Assembly: GCF_002022275.1 (NCBI RefSeq)
Contig: NZ_MSDF01000052.1
Location: forward strand, 1-64,000
DNA length: 64,000 nucleotides
DNA from: Pseudomonas fluorescens
GTDB lineage: Bacteria; Pseudomonadota; Gammaproteobacteria; Pseudomonadales; Pseudomonadaceae
Direction of reading: 5' to 3'
Each line of letters opens with the position of its first letter. The stretch's first letter is position 1. The position numbers and the translations under genes are program-made. This document shows, piece by piece, positions 53,632 through 62,309 of the stretch. Under the pieces are notes generated by a model that ran no database searches, had not been told where the DNA came from, and saw only the letters and a list, made by a program, of their open reading frames with translations.

Positions 53632-54552
53632 ATGAAAGCAGCAACCATTAACCTGTTCGGCGGCCCTGAGGTCGTTACGCTTACCCCCTTCAGCCCGGGG
53701 CTGCCGGGGGCTGACGAGGCCGTTGTGCGCATCGAGGCCGCCAGCGTTAACCCGCTGGATCTGAAGATGATCGCCGGGTATATGCAACCGGTTTTCCCGG
53801 TACAACTGCCCTACGTTCCCGGCACCGATTTCAGTGGCGTGGTCAGCAGCGTCGGCGTACGGGTCAGCCACCTTAAACCGGGTGATCGGGTGTTTGGCCG
53901 TAGCGCGCCGAGTTCAGGCGGCGCGTTTGCCCAGCACCTGTTGATCGCCGCCGCCGACCTGTGCGTGCTGGCGCCCTCCATGAGTTTTGAGCAAGCGGCG
54001 GCGCTGCCCACAACGTTCGGCACCGCGCTGCAGGCGTTGTTTGATGTCGGGCAGTTGAAACGCGGTGAGCGCGTGTTGATCCATGCGGGCGCCGGTGGCG
54101 TGGGCAGCATGGCCGTTCAGTTGGCTCACCTGGCGGGCGCCCATGTCATTGCCACGGCGTCGGAACGCAACCTTGAACGGGTCAAGAGCCTGGGGGCAGA
54201 TGAGGTCATCGATTACCGCAGCCAGGCATTTACCACGCTGCGCGACATCGACCTGGTCCTCGACACGTTAGGCGGCGATACATTGGAAAACTCCTGGTCG
54301 GTGCTGCGCGAAGGCGGGCGTATTGCGTCCCTGGTGGAGTTCGGCATCGAACCTCGCGAAGGGCGCGCGGGCACCTTCGTGTTCTTCGCCTCGGCGACCC
54401 CGTATCTGCAAGCGGCCGTGCAGCAGTTCAATGCGGGGCAGTTGCAAATCATCACTGACTCGATCTTTGCGCTGGGCGAGACGCGCAGCGCCCTGGAGAA
54501 AGTCGCCACGGGGCATGCCAGTGGCAAAGTGATCATTCGAACCGGTCACTGA
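53632..54552 (+). CDS. NADP-dependent quinone/alkenal oxidoreductase (zinc-free MDR family)
   Basis: The 306-residue medium-chain reductase has a GroES-like N-terminal part (VRIEAASVNPLDLKMIAGYM, LPYVPGTDFSGVV), no zinc-ligand cysteines, and a Rossmann fold marked by VLIHAGAGGVGSMAVQLAHL. The start ATG 53632 follows GAGG; upstream reading lacks domain content. It resembles QOR-type enzymes that reduce quinones or enals with NADPH. Confidence 0.88.
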   Translation: MKAATINLFGGPEVVTLTPFSPGLPGADEAVVRIEAASVNPLDLKMIAGYMQPVFPVQLPYVPGTDFSGVVSSVGVRVSHLKPGDRVFGRSAPSSGGAFAQHLLIAAADLCVLAPSMSFEQAAALPTTFGTALQALFDVGQLKRGERVLIHAGAGGVGSMAVQLAHLAGAHVIATASERNLERVKSLGADEVIDYRSQAFTTLRDIDLVLDTLGGDTLENSWSVLREGGRIASLVEFGIEPREGRAGTFVFFASATPYLQAAVQQFNAGQLQIITDSIFALGETRSALEKVATGHASGKVIIRTGH

Positions 54553-54840
54553 TTCCGGCGAATCGCAAGCCGTGCCAAATCGGCTCAGACCAGCCTGGTG
54601 GGATTGTCGCCGGGCTGGCACCCCGGTGTCAGTAGTCGTAATTAAATGCGGAGCATACCTTTTGGGGGGGAAATGCTCGTGAAAGTGCTCAGCCAAGTTC
54701 TGCGCTCGCTGCGTGGGGGTTCAGGCACGCAGCGTTCATGTCTCTCTTCGGATTCAGATGGGCGGTTTTTCAGCGTGTTCTTAAAGATATCGGCGTGAGA
54801 TGTTCATATGATATTTCTTTTTAGAACAGCTAGAGCCCCC

Positions 54841-55086
54841 ATGCCTAACAATCTCGAGGCGTTTATCGTCCGTCTTCCAAGTGAACTTCACGCGAAAATA
54901 AAGAACACGGCAAAGGTCGACCGGCGAAGCATGAACAATGAAATTGTCGGGAGGCTTGAGGACTCTTTTGCAGCAAGGCGATCAGTGCCTGCTGACGCTA
55001 AACTCAACGCCATATTGTTTGAGCACATTTCTACGCTCGAAAACCAAATTGAGTGTCTGCAGCAAGAGCTGGCCGCTTGCAGATAG
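54841..55086 (+). CDS. Arc-family ribbon-helix-helix DNA-binding protein
   Basis: The 81-residue protein has an Arc/Mnt fold: the ribbon EAFIVRLPSELHAKIKNTAK, then the helix RSMNNEIVGRLEDSF. The C-terminal helix (NAILFEHISTLENQIECLQQ) may form a coiled coil for tetramerisation. ATG 54841 is preferred because residues before it are unlike the family; the ribosome site is weak. The gap 54553-54840 before it and 55087-55449 after it show no gene. An imperfect CCAGGT...ACCTGG repeat lies near 55170-55210. It may be a stray antitoxin or phage-type repressor. Confidence 0.8.
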   Translation: MPNNLEAFIVRLPSELHAKIKNTAKVDRRSMNNEIVGRLEDSFAARRSVPADAKLNAILFEHISTLENQIECLQQELAACR

Positions 55087-55449
55087 TCAGCGTTTAGTTT
55101 TCAGCATGCGTGATTTTCAGATCAGTCCTAAATACAGCAGCTGCATTCAAACATAAGCTGAGATTGTGCAGGGTCGCCAGGTTCTTTACCGCGCAGGGAT
55201 TGCGCGACCTGGTGGCCCGGCATTGTTCTATGCCTATAAATAGAGTGAGTTGTTGAATGTCGTCCTGAAAGGTTGGCGCAATTAAATAAGTACGGCAAAG
55301 TACGCGCTTTCGGTGAGCGATAGGCAGGAGGTTGTTATCCTTGTGATGCTTCTTTTTCTTGAAGAAGGTTGCATTGCTTACAGAGGTGTTTGTCGCTTTT
55401 GGCAGGCGATAGTTACTTTGAAAAATGGTGCATTCAAATCGTTATAGTT

Positions 55450-55941
55450 GTTGGCGAGGGCACCCGTGCCGATATCCTGAAGCAGAGTCTCGTTACGACA
55501 CAAACACCATTGGCATCGAAGTCAGCGTGCCGTTGTACGCGGGGGGGCGGAGTATCGGCTTCAACCCGTCAGGCCAGCCGGAACCTGGAGCAAGCCGAAT
55601 ATGAGCTGGAAGGCAAGACCCGCAAGACGCTGATTCAACTGCGTCGTCAATTCAACGACTGCCTGTCAGGCGTGAGCAAGCTGCGTGCTTATCAAAAAGC
55701 CCTCAAGTCCGCCGAAGCCCTGGTGGTGTCGACCCAACAGAGCGTGCTGGGGGGCGAGCGGGTCAACCTTGACGTACTCAATGCCGAACAACAGCTTTAC
55801 ACCACGCGACGAGACTGGCCCCGGGCGCGTTACGACTATCTGATGGCGTGGACTCAATTGCATTACTACGCCGGGATCCTGAAGGCAGACGAACTGGCAA
55901 GCGTGGATGCGGCCTTTAGTGGAGGCACCGTCAGTCAATAA
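55450..55941 (+). pseudogene. TolC/AprF-family outer-membrane secretion protein remnant with two compensating frameshifts
   Basis: Only the C-terminal part of a type I secretion channel remains. It starts at GEGTRADIL and ends with SASTRQASRNLEQAEYELEG ... SVLGGERVNLDVLNAEQQLY ... RYDYLMAWTQLHYYAG. Between about 55479 and 55550 the protein-like sequence (EAESRYDTNTIGIEVSVPLY) is in another frame, so one base was lost near 55478 and one gained near 55548-55551. The frame stays open throughout, although about 24 residues are scrambled. No protease or ABC exporter genes are nearby. Confidence 0.75.
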
Positions 55942-56040
55942 CTGTACCCACAGCGTTGATGTTCGGGCGTGTTGATCAAGCGCCCGGTCGGCGAGTGCCA
56001 TGCGCAGTTGCACAAGGTTGTTCACCCGTCCAGCGGTCGT

Positions 56041-56425
56041 GAGCCTGGGTACGGCGCATTGGCTGAAGCCGCTGGCGCTTTGGCAACGAGTTGCAGCAGG
56101 CAACACTGAGGCCGGGCAAGGTGGTACGCAACAACGGTACGTTCGAGCGAGCGATAGAAGCCTCGGACTCTGTGCTTGAAGCCTCGTACTCCTTGCCGTA
56201 TCTGTCCCAATCACGGATGAAACCGCTGGTCGCCAGGATCCGCTCAGCTACCAACGCAAACTATTGGGGCCGGCTCGGCAGATTGATCCAAGGGCTTTGG
56301 GTGATCAGGCGAACCATGGTGAATCTCCGGAACGTTATCCCATCGATATTGCTCGGCTGCGCGGCGTGCTGCAAGTCGCAGCGAAAGCCGCCGGCTGGGG
56401 GCGAACGTTGCCCAAGGGGCGCGAA
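56041..56425 (+). pseudogene. Remnant of a molybdopterin oxidoreductase large subunit (IorB-like)
   Basis: Three pieces in different frames resemble the beta subunit of isoquinoline 1-oxidoreductase-type aldehyde oxidases: GYGALAEAAGAL (from 56047), PGKVVRNNGTFERAI ... ASYSLPYLSQSRMKPLVA (56113-56236), and DPLSYQRKLLGPARQIDPRA ... YPIDIARLRGVLQVAAKAAG (56237-56425). Internal deletions and frameshifts make it non-functional. Open frames spanning it are coincidental. The tail runs into a REP. Confidence 0.6.
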
Positions 56426-56441
56426 GCGGCCCTGAAAAATG

Positions 56442-56484
56442 GGACTGCTACGCAGTCCAGCGGGAACAAGCTCCCTCGCCAAAG
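56442..56484. repeat. Single REP-like element
   Basis: A hairpin GGACTGC-TAC-GCAGTCC (56442-56458) is followed by GGGAACAAGCTCCCTCGCC, a common P. fluorescens-group repeat core. The rest of the gap to 56727 shows nothing I can assign. Confidence 0.65.
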
Positions 56485-56727
56485 GTTATCGGTTATTCGT
56501 GCTATCTCTAACTGATCGGCATTACCCAATGGGGCGATTTTTTTGCCGGGTAATAGAGGCAGTGCGAAAAATCGGCTGGCAACGTTACTTTTCAGAGCGT
56601 TCCAAACTACCTCCTTAGTTGAGCGTCGCCATAATGCTCCGCGCGTAGGCACACATCGGTCGCAGAATATTAGGGAGTAGTTATTTTTAATCTTGTCTGT
56701 GGTCCAAGCGCAAGCTCTATTGTCCAG

Positions 56728-57144
56728 GTGGGTAATAGTGGCCAGTTTAAAATATCAAATTATAAATACGATGTTGGCACTAAGACTGGCAATATCGTGG
56801 TGAATGGTCAGTCCCCTGTAGCGTTCAAGCAAGGGGCTGATGCAGGGTCTTACGAAAGAGCGGCAGTGACTCAAACTTCTATCTACGTGCCTGCTTCGTC
56901 AGCTCAGTCGGTTGGCGTAAGTCAGGTCTCCATCAATATCGGCGGCCTCGACAAGATCGACGTCAGTGGCATCACCCAAGGGGCAGGGCAGCAGTCTGTC
57001 GGTGCATTCAATATCAATATCGGACCCGCGCTGGTGAATTCCAACTCGATCAGCGCAGGTTCTTTTTCGCTTAATTTCTCCGGGCAGAATGATTTCCAGG
57101 TCACGACTGTCGGTCAGTCGATCTCTACCGATCTGTTCGTGTGA
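56728..57144 (+). CDS. Hypothetical beta-rich protein, 5' end uncertain
   Basis: The 138-residue protein is rich in Ser, Asn, Gly, Val and Ile with alternating strands (VGVSQVSINIGGLDKIDVSG, SISAGSFSLNFSGQNDFQVT). It resembles surface or fimbria-associated material but I do not recognise a family. It is read from GTG 56728; there is no clear ribosome site, and the frame stays open back to 56674. A signal-like stretch (LFLILSVVQAQA) lies just upstream in another frame, so the 5' end may be frameshifted. It precedes the pilin genes. Confidence 0.5.
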   Translation: MGNSGQFKISNYKYDVGTKTGNIVVNGQSPVAFKQGADAGSYERAAVTQTSIYVPASSAQSVGVSQVSINIGGLDKIDVSGITQGAGQQSVGAFNINIGPALVNSNSISAGSFSLNFSGQNDFQVTTVGQSISTDLFV

Positions 57145-57240
57145 TCTGACAATAAAGGCGGTGGAGTTTTTGTACCGCTGCCCTTCGGAAATGCGTTGGT
57201 TGATGCTTTTCGGATCACTCCTAAAGACTGTTTTTGCGCC

Positions 57241-57272
57241 CGCGCGCACAATTTTTTTGTCTTGCGCGCGCG
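57241..57272 (+). promoter_or_regulatory. Strong hairpin in the leader of the first pilin gene
   Basis: CGCGCGCACAA and TTGCGCGCGCG form an 11-bp stem with one mismatch around TTTTTTTGTC. It lies 146 bp before the pilin start, after the gene ending at 57144. It lacks a following T-run on the plus strand, so an attenuator or mRNA-stabilising role is as likely as termination. Confidence 0.45.
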
Positions 57273-57417
57273 AGTTGCTGGTTCGGTGCCTTTACCAGTC
57301 GTCTGCATTGGCCATTCGCTATTAAACGATTTCAAGCAACGCGAACGTTTAGAAATACAGGGCAAGAACAACTCCTTCGGGGTCTCCCTAATCGATGTTT
57401 ATTTAAAAAGGCGGCTT

Positions 57418-57954
57418 ATGAATCGAACCTTACTCGCTGTTACTGCGCTGACGTCCATACTCGCTGTGTCAGTCGCCCAGGCCAGTGACGGTACTCTCAA
57501 CTTCACCGGCGCTTTGACGGCGCCCACGTGCACCTCCAGCGTAAATGGTGTTGCTAACGTAACGTCTATCGCTTTGCCGAGGGTCGCTGCAAGTTCGCTG
57601 GCATTTGCGGGCACTATTGCAGGTGCCACAAATTTCACAATTGAGCTTAGCAACTGTGACGATTCAATCGCCACCGCAGCTGTCAACTTTGAAGCAGGGC
57701 CAGGTGTCGACCCGACTACGTTTAACATTAGAAATACCGCTACTGCCGGCGCCGCCACAAACGTGCAGCTCCGGTTGCGGAACGCTGCGGGCAATACGCT
57801 CCGGGCTGGCAGTGCCACTCAAACTAACAATGCGCGGACCCCGCTCACTGACGGTGCGGCAGTGCTGCGTTATTCCGTTGAATACTTTGCCAGCGCTGCT
57901 GCTACTGCCGGTGCGGTAGTGGGTTCGGTTACCTACGCGATCAATTATCAATAA
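57418..57954 (+). CDS. Fimbrial major subunit-like protein 1
   Basis: The 178-residue type 1-type pilin has a Sec signal (MNRTLLAVTALTSILAVSVAQA), then a mature N-terminus SDGTLNFTGALTAPTCTSSV carrying the donor strand and first Cys. The second Cys is in ELSNCDD, and the C-terminal beta-zipper ends VTYAINYQ. It would be handled by the chaperone and usher downstream. It is a close tandem paralogue of the next gene, with a similar leader. Confidence 0.87.
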   Translation: MNRTLLAVTALTSILAVSVAQASDGTLNFTGALTAPTCTSSVNGVANVTSIALPRVAASSLAFAGTIAGATNFTIELSNCDDSIATAAVNFEAGPGVDPTTFNIRNTATAGAATNVQLRLRNAAGNTLRAGSATQTNNARTPLTDGAAVLRYSVEYFASAAATAGAVVGSVTYAINYQ

Positions 57955-58268
57955 ATGGGCTGCTGGCGCATCTGGAGTGATTCAGGGGAGCTGGCACTAT
58001 CGTTTCTCGAAATAACGAATGCACTCGTTATTTTTCGGACAGCTCCTAAAGATACCTGTGCAGAGCTTTCTTATAATTACTGCTCGTACGGCAGTTGAAG
58101 CTTTAATAGCGAACAGATCGCTGATTCGACGGCTGGACGATCCATTTGCTTCTGGCAAGTCGCAGTTTAGCGAGCCGTAGCAAGGGTTGGTTTGATTATG
58201 CAGCGCGATAAAAAAGTAGCCCTTTGGGCATTTTCTTAACTGATGTTTCGATTTTAAAAAGGCAACTT
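57955..58268 (+). promoter_or_regulatory. Leader of the second pilin gene, partial duplicate of the first leader
   Basis: This 314-bp gap holds TTTTTCGGACAGCTCCTAAAGA (58031-58052), matched by CTTTTCGGATCACTCCTAAAGA (57206-57227) before the first pilin. It ends in TTTAAAAAGGCAACTTATGAA, matched by TTTAAAAAGGCGGCTTATGAA. So the duplication included regulatory DNA. No gene lies inside. Confidence 0.5.
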
Positions 58269-58811
58269 ATGAACCGCACCTTACTCGCTTTCGCAGCACT
58301 GACTACCACCCTTGCCATGTCGGTTGCCCACGCTACCGATGGTACGATCAACTTCACGGGCGAGTTGACTGCTCAAACCTGTACCGCACGGGTTAACGGC
58401 TCCACCACCGCTGTAAGCACTGTTGCCTTGCCGCGAATCGCTACTACGTCGCTGGCCACCGCAGGTGCGACGGGTGGTGCGACTACCTTCACCATTGCGT
58501 TGACCGGCTGCTCTACTGGCGCCAACGTCATTGCCAGCGCTGCGGCATTCTTCGAGGCCGGCCCAGGTGTCGACCCAACTACCCGTAACCTGCGCAGCAC
58601 TGGCACCGCCAACAACGTGCAACTTCAGTTGCTCGACTCTGACGGCGAAATCATCCAGGCCGGTGCTGCCACGCAAGTCGCAAACACCGCCCGTACCACG
58701 GTGACAGCCGGTGCCGCTACCCTGCCTTACTCGGTGCGTTACGTTGCTACCGGCGTACCGACCGCAGGTACTGTTGTCAGTTCGGTTACTTACTCGCTCA
58801 ACTATCAGTAA
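58269..58811 (+). CDS. Fimbrial major subunit-like protein 2
   Basis: The 180-residue pilin is paralogous to the preceding gene: signal MNRTLLAFAALTTTLAMSVAHA, mature ATDGTINFTGELTAQTCTAR, second Cys in ALTGCSTG, shared EAGPGVDPTTRNLR and end VTYSLNYQ. ATG 58269 is chosen by comparison with the first pilin; upstream in-frame starts give a non-signal extension. It lies 63 bp before the chaperone. Confidence 0.88.
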   Translation: MNRTLLAFAALTTTLAMSVAHATDGTINFTGELTAQTCTARVNGSTTAVSTVALPRIATTSLATAGATGGATTFTIALTGCSTGANVIASAAAFFEAGPGVDPTTRNLRSTGTANNVQLQLLDSDGEIIQAGAATQVANTARTTVTAGAATLPYSVRYVATGVPTAGTVVSSVTYSLNYQ

Positions 58812-58874
58812 ACACTGAACTGTCGGCGCATCGGCACACTGTGCGGTGCGCTGACAGTGCCGGGAGGGAAGAGT

Positions 58875-59618
58875 ATGCAGGGCCAAAAAGCCTGGTTTCG
58901 TTATGCGGTTTTCATGGCTGCGTTGTTGGGTTGTTCCCAGGCGATGTCTTCCGTGGTGATTACAGGTACCCGTGTGGTGTACCCGGCGGACAAAAAAGAA
59001 GTCACCGTAAAAATTAACAACGAAGGCACCCAGCCCGTACTTGTTCAGTCGTGGATTGACGAAGGGGACGCGGCTTCCACACCCAGTAATTCGTCAGCGC
59101 CGTTTGTAATTTCTCCACCGGTATCGCGTGTTGATCCCGCCAAGGGGCAGAGCCTGCGCCTGATGTTTACCGGTGCGTCATTGCCAGGCGACAAAGAGTC
59201 GGTGTTCTGGCTTAACGTCCTCGAAATTCCTGTGAAAGCCGCAGCAGACGACGATCAGAACATGTTGCAGATGGCATTTAGATCAAGGATCAAGCTGTTT
59301 TATCGGCCGGCCAATTTGCCAGGCACGCCTACGGCATCCATAGAAGCGCTTCAATGGAAAGTGGTCGCTCAGCAAAACGGAACGTTCGCACTGCAAGCGT
59401 TTAATCCAACTGCTTTTCACGTATCACAAAGTGATTTAACGCTCGTTGCCGGTGGGCAAAGAGTATCCAGTGAATCAGGCATGGTTGCGCCAGGGCAGAC
59501 GCAGTTGTTTGCGCTACCTGACATGAAGTCCATGCCGGCTGCAGGGGCCCAAGTTGAATACAGCGCTATCAATGATTACGGCGCCTTAGTCCCTGTTCGC
59601 AAACCCGTTACGCCATAG
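58875..59618 (+). CDS. Periplasmic fimbrial chaperone (PapD family)
   Basis: The 247-residue chaperone has a signal peptide (AVFMAALLGCSQAMS) and the PapD marks: VVITGTRVVYPADKKEVTVK, FVISPPVSRVDPAKGQSLRL, VFWLNVLEIP and RIKLFYRP. The conserved Arg and Lys of the cleft are those of RVVYPADKKE and RIKLFYR by pattern. ATG 58875 follows GGAGGGAAG. It donates a strand to pilin subunits and hands them to the usher. Confidence 0.9.
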   Translation: MQGQKAWFRYAVFMAALLGCSQAMSSVVITGTRVVYPADKKEVTVKINNEGTQPVLVQSWIDEGDAASTPSNSSAPFVISPPVSRVDPAKGQSLRLMFTGASLPGDKESVFWLNVLEIPVKAAADDDQNMLQMAFRSRIKLFYRPANLPGTPTASIEALQWKVVAQQNGTFALQAFNPTAFHVSQSDLTLVAGGQRVSSESGMVAPGQTQLFALPDMKSMPAAGAQVEYSAINDYGALVPVRKPVTP

Positions 59619-59661
59619 CTTACGCCTCAGCTACTTTCTTCTTCAGTTGTTCAGGTAAATT

Positions 59662-62256
59662 ATGAGCCCGCTTTCTGATCTGCGCATCTGCCGCAGGGTT
59701 GCCCCTTGCGCGTACACCGGCCTGTCCAGAGTTTGGGTGGGGCGAGTTACCTTGATCTCTAGCGTGTTACTGATGCCCCACGCACTGGCGGAAGAAGTGC
59801 AGTTCAACAATGCCTTTCTGCCTGAGGGCTCCAGCGGGATTGACCTCGCGTTGTATCAGAGTGGCAACCCGGTCATGTCCGGCGAATACCGGGCTGATAT
59901 CTTGGTGAACTCGAGCCTCAACGGGCGCCAGGATGTTCGCATCGTTTCCGACAAGCAGGGCAAGCACCCCAGAGTGTGTGTGAACACTCGTCTGCTCGAT
60001 CTGGTGGGCGTAGACGTCGCGACCTTGTCGTCTACGGCACTCGCTACATTGGAGCAAGAGGGTGAATGCCCGGTCATCAGTGAAGTGATCGACGGTGCGA
60101 CCGCTTATTTCTCTACCGACACCCAGCAATTGGATTTCAGTATTCCCCAGATCGCCATGCGCCGTAACGCGCGGGGCTATGTGAACCCGCAGTTGTGGGA
60201 TCGCGGCGTCGGCTCGGCGATGCTTGGTTATGACTTCAACGCCAACCGCAGCAAGTCCCAAACCGGGCAGTATGATTCGGCTTACATGGGGCTCAGAGCC
60301 GGGCTCAACGTGGGTGACTGGCGCTTGCGGCACAACGGCTCGTTCAGTTGGCAAACCCAGAACGGCGGCAAGTACCAGCAGATCAATACCTTTGCTCAAC
60401 GTGACCTGACCGGTTTGAAAAGCCAGCTGACCGTGGGTGAGGCCAACACCACGGGGGAGATCTTCGACACCCTGGCGTATCGTGGCGTTGAAGTGGCCAG
60501 CGACGACCGCATGCTGCCCGATGCACTGCGCGGGTACGCCCCCGTGGTGCGCGGCATCGCTCGCACCAACGCACGCGTTTCCATCAGTCAGGGCGGTAAT
60601 CTGATTCAGCAAACCACGGTGTCGCCGGGTGCTTTTGCCATCGACGATTTGTACGCCACGGGCTATGGCGGCGATCTGCAAGTCACGGTACTCGAGGCGG
60701 ATGGTACCGAGCAGCGGTTTATCGTGCCCTATGCTTCGGTCAGTCAATTGTTGCGCCCAGGCACATCGCGTTTCAGCTTGACGGCGGGCGAGACACGCAA
60801 TAATTACATCGACGAAGAAGCCCCACTCATACAAGGCACCTACCAACGAGGTCTGACTAACGCGTTCACCGGCTTCACCGGCGCTCAGTTGAGTGACGGT
60901 TACGCAGCGATGCTCGGCGGCGTGGCATTCGGTACCCCGATTGGGGCATTGGCCATTGACCTGACTCAGGCGCGTACGGAGCTCGCGGCCGGAGCCGAGC
61001 AGGGGCAAAGCGTTCGCTTGTCCTACAGCAAAAACATCCAAAGTACCGGCAGTAACTTCTCACTGGCGGCCTACAGGTTCTCCACCAGTGGTTACCTGGA
61101 CTTCAACAATGCGCTGCTCTTTCGGGATGCCGACAACACCGGAACAGACACGACAACCTTCGGTCGACCGCGCAATCGTCTGACGTTGAGCATCGACCAG
61201 AGCCTTGATAATTGGGGGCATCTGTCGCTGAGTGGCTTTACCCAGAACTACTGGAATCAACCGGGGCAGGACGTGCAGTACCAGATGGGTTACAGCAACC
61301 GTTTGGGCCGCGTCAGTTATGGCGTCAACGTCAGCCGCAGTCGTGTCGGTCTCGGCGATATGGACAACAGCCTGTTGTTCACGATGAGCATGCCCCTGGA
61401 GTTCGGTTCATCTGCCAACGTTCCGCAATTGTCGGCGCGGATGGGACGAGACAGCCAGGGTTATTACAACCAACAGGCATCCGTAAGTGGCAGCGCCGGC
61501 GAAGACCATGAGTATGGTTACAGCCTGACCGCAGGCCGCGAGGGTATGGGCGGCTCCACCAGCACCTCAATCGACGGCCAATACCAGGGTTCAAAAATGC
61601 GCGTCAACGGCAGCCTGAGTCAGGGTGACGGCTACACCAGTGCCTCAGTGGGCGGAGGCGGCACCCTTGTCGCTCACCCGAACGGAGTGACACTGACGCC
61701 GCATAGCGGTGAAACCATGGCGGTAATCAACGCCCCCGGCGCGGCCGGTGCAAAAGTGGTGGGGTATCCAGGGTTAAGGCTTGATGGAAAAGGGACGGCG
61801 GTCGTCAGTTACTTGCAGCCTTATCAACGCAATGAAATTGCCATTGACCCTGAAGGCATCGCGGACGGAGTCGAACTGAGCGAGACCAGCCAGCAAATAG
61901 CACCACGTGCCGGTGCGGTCGTGTCGGTGGAGTTCGCCACCGTGCGCGGTGACGCATTGTTGTTGAACGTGCGGTTGAAGGACCAGAGTCCGTTACCGTT
62001 TGGCGCCAAGGTGGTCGATGACGCCGGCAACTCCGCAGGGACCGTAGGGCAGGGTGGGCAGTTGTATGCACGGGTCAAGGAGGGCACGCACCGTCTGCAC
62101 GTCAGTTGGGGCGGCCAAGATGATCAGGCCTGCACCGTCAAAGTACCTGAGGTTAAAGAACAGGGGCCGTTGTTCAAGGCCAACGCGATCTGCCTGGACG
62201 ACACGAGACTGACTGATGTCGATGAGAACAGCGTGAACAAGAGCGCCGGGCGATGA
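59662..62256 (+). CDS. Outer-membrane fimbrial usher (FimD/PapC family)
   Basis: The 864-residue usher has a long signal ending PHALAEEVQFNNAFLP, the N-terminal binding domain (VRIVSDKQGKHPRVCVNTRL), and a barrel with RGYAPVVRGIARTNARVSIS, GNLIQQTTVSPGAFAIDDLY and an internal plug. The C-terminal domains include LPFGAKVVDDAGNSAGTVGQGGQLYARV. ATG 59662 follows AGGTAA, 43 bp after the chaperone stop. It assembles the fibre on the cell surface. Confidence 0.92.
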   Translation: MSPLSDLRICRRVAPCAYTGLSRVWVGRVTLISSVLLMPHALAEEVQFNNAFLPEGSSGIDLALYQSGNPVMSGEYRADILVNSSLNGRQDVRIVSDKQGKHPRVCVNTRLLDLVGVDVATLSSTALATLEQEGECPVISEVIDGATAYFSTDTQQLDFSIPQIAMRRNARGYVNPQLWDRGVGSAMLGYDFNANRSKSQTGQYDSAYMGLRAGLNVGDWRLRHNGSFSWQTQNGGKYQQINTFAQRDLTGLKSQLTVGEANTTGEIFDTLAYRGVEVASDDRMLPDALRGYAPVVRGIARTNARVSISQGGNLIQQTTVSPGAFAIDDLYATGYGGDLQVTVLEADGTEQRFIVPYASVSQLLRPGTSRFSLTAGETRNNYIDEEAPLIQGTYQRGLTNAFTGFTGAQLSDGYAAMLGGVAFGTPIGALAIDLTQARTELAAGAEQGQSVRLSYSKNIQSTGSNFSLAAYRFSTSGYLDFNNALLFRDADNTGTDTTTFGRPRNRLTLSIDQSLDNWGHLSLSGFTQNYWNQPGQDVQYQMGYSNRLGRVSYGVNVSRSRVGLGDMDNSLLFTMSMPLEFGSSANVPQLSARMGRDSQGYYNQQASVSGSAGEDHEYGYSLTAGREGMGGSTSTSIDGQYQGSKMRVNGSLSQGDGYTSASVGGGGTLVAHPNGVTLTPHSGETMAVINAPGAAGAKVVGYPGLRLDGKGTAVVSYLQPYQRNEIAIDPEGIADGVELSETSQQIAPRAGAVVSVEFATVRGDALLLNVRLKDQSPLPFGAKVVDDAGNSAGTVGQGGQLYARVKEGTHRLHVSWGGQDDQACTVKVPEVKEQGPLFKANAICLDDTRLTDVDENSVNKSAGR

Positions 62257-62309
62257 GATGTTGAAACAGCAAAGTAACCGCTTTTTTTTCGAGCTGAAGG
62301 GATAACAGT

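Noticed and set aside
56091..56515. Two overlapping plus-strand frames as genuine small genes
   Set aside because: Each contains a different piece of one molybdopterin oxidoreductase fossil and runs into a REP.
59767..61041. Minus-strand 424-codon frame inside the usher gene
   Set aside because: The plus-strand usher covers it fully with clear family motifs.
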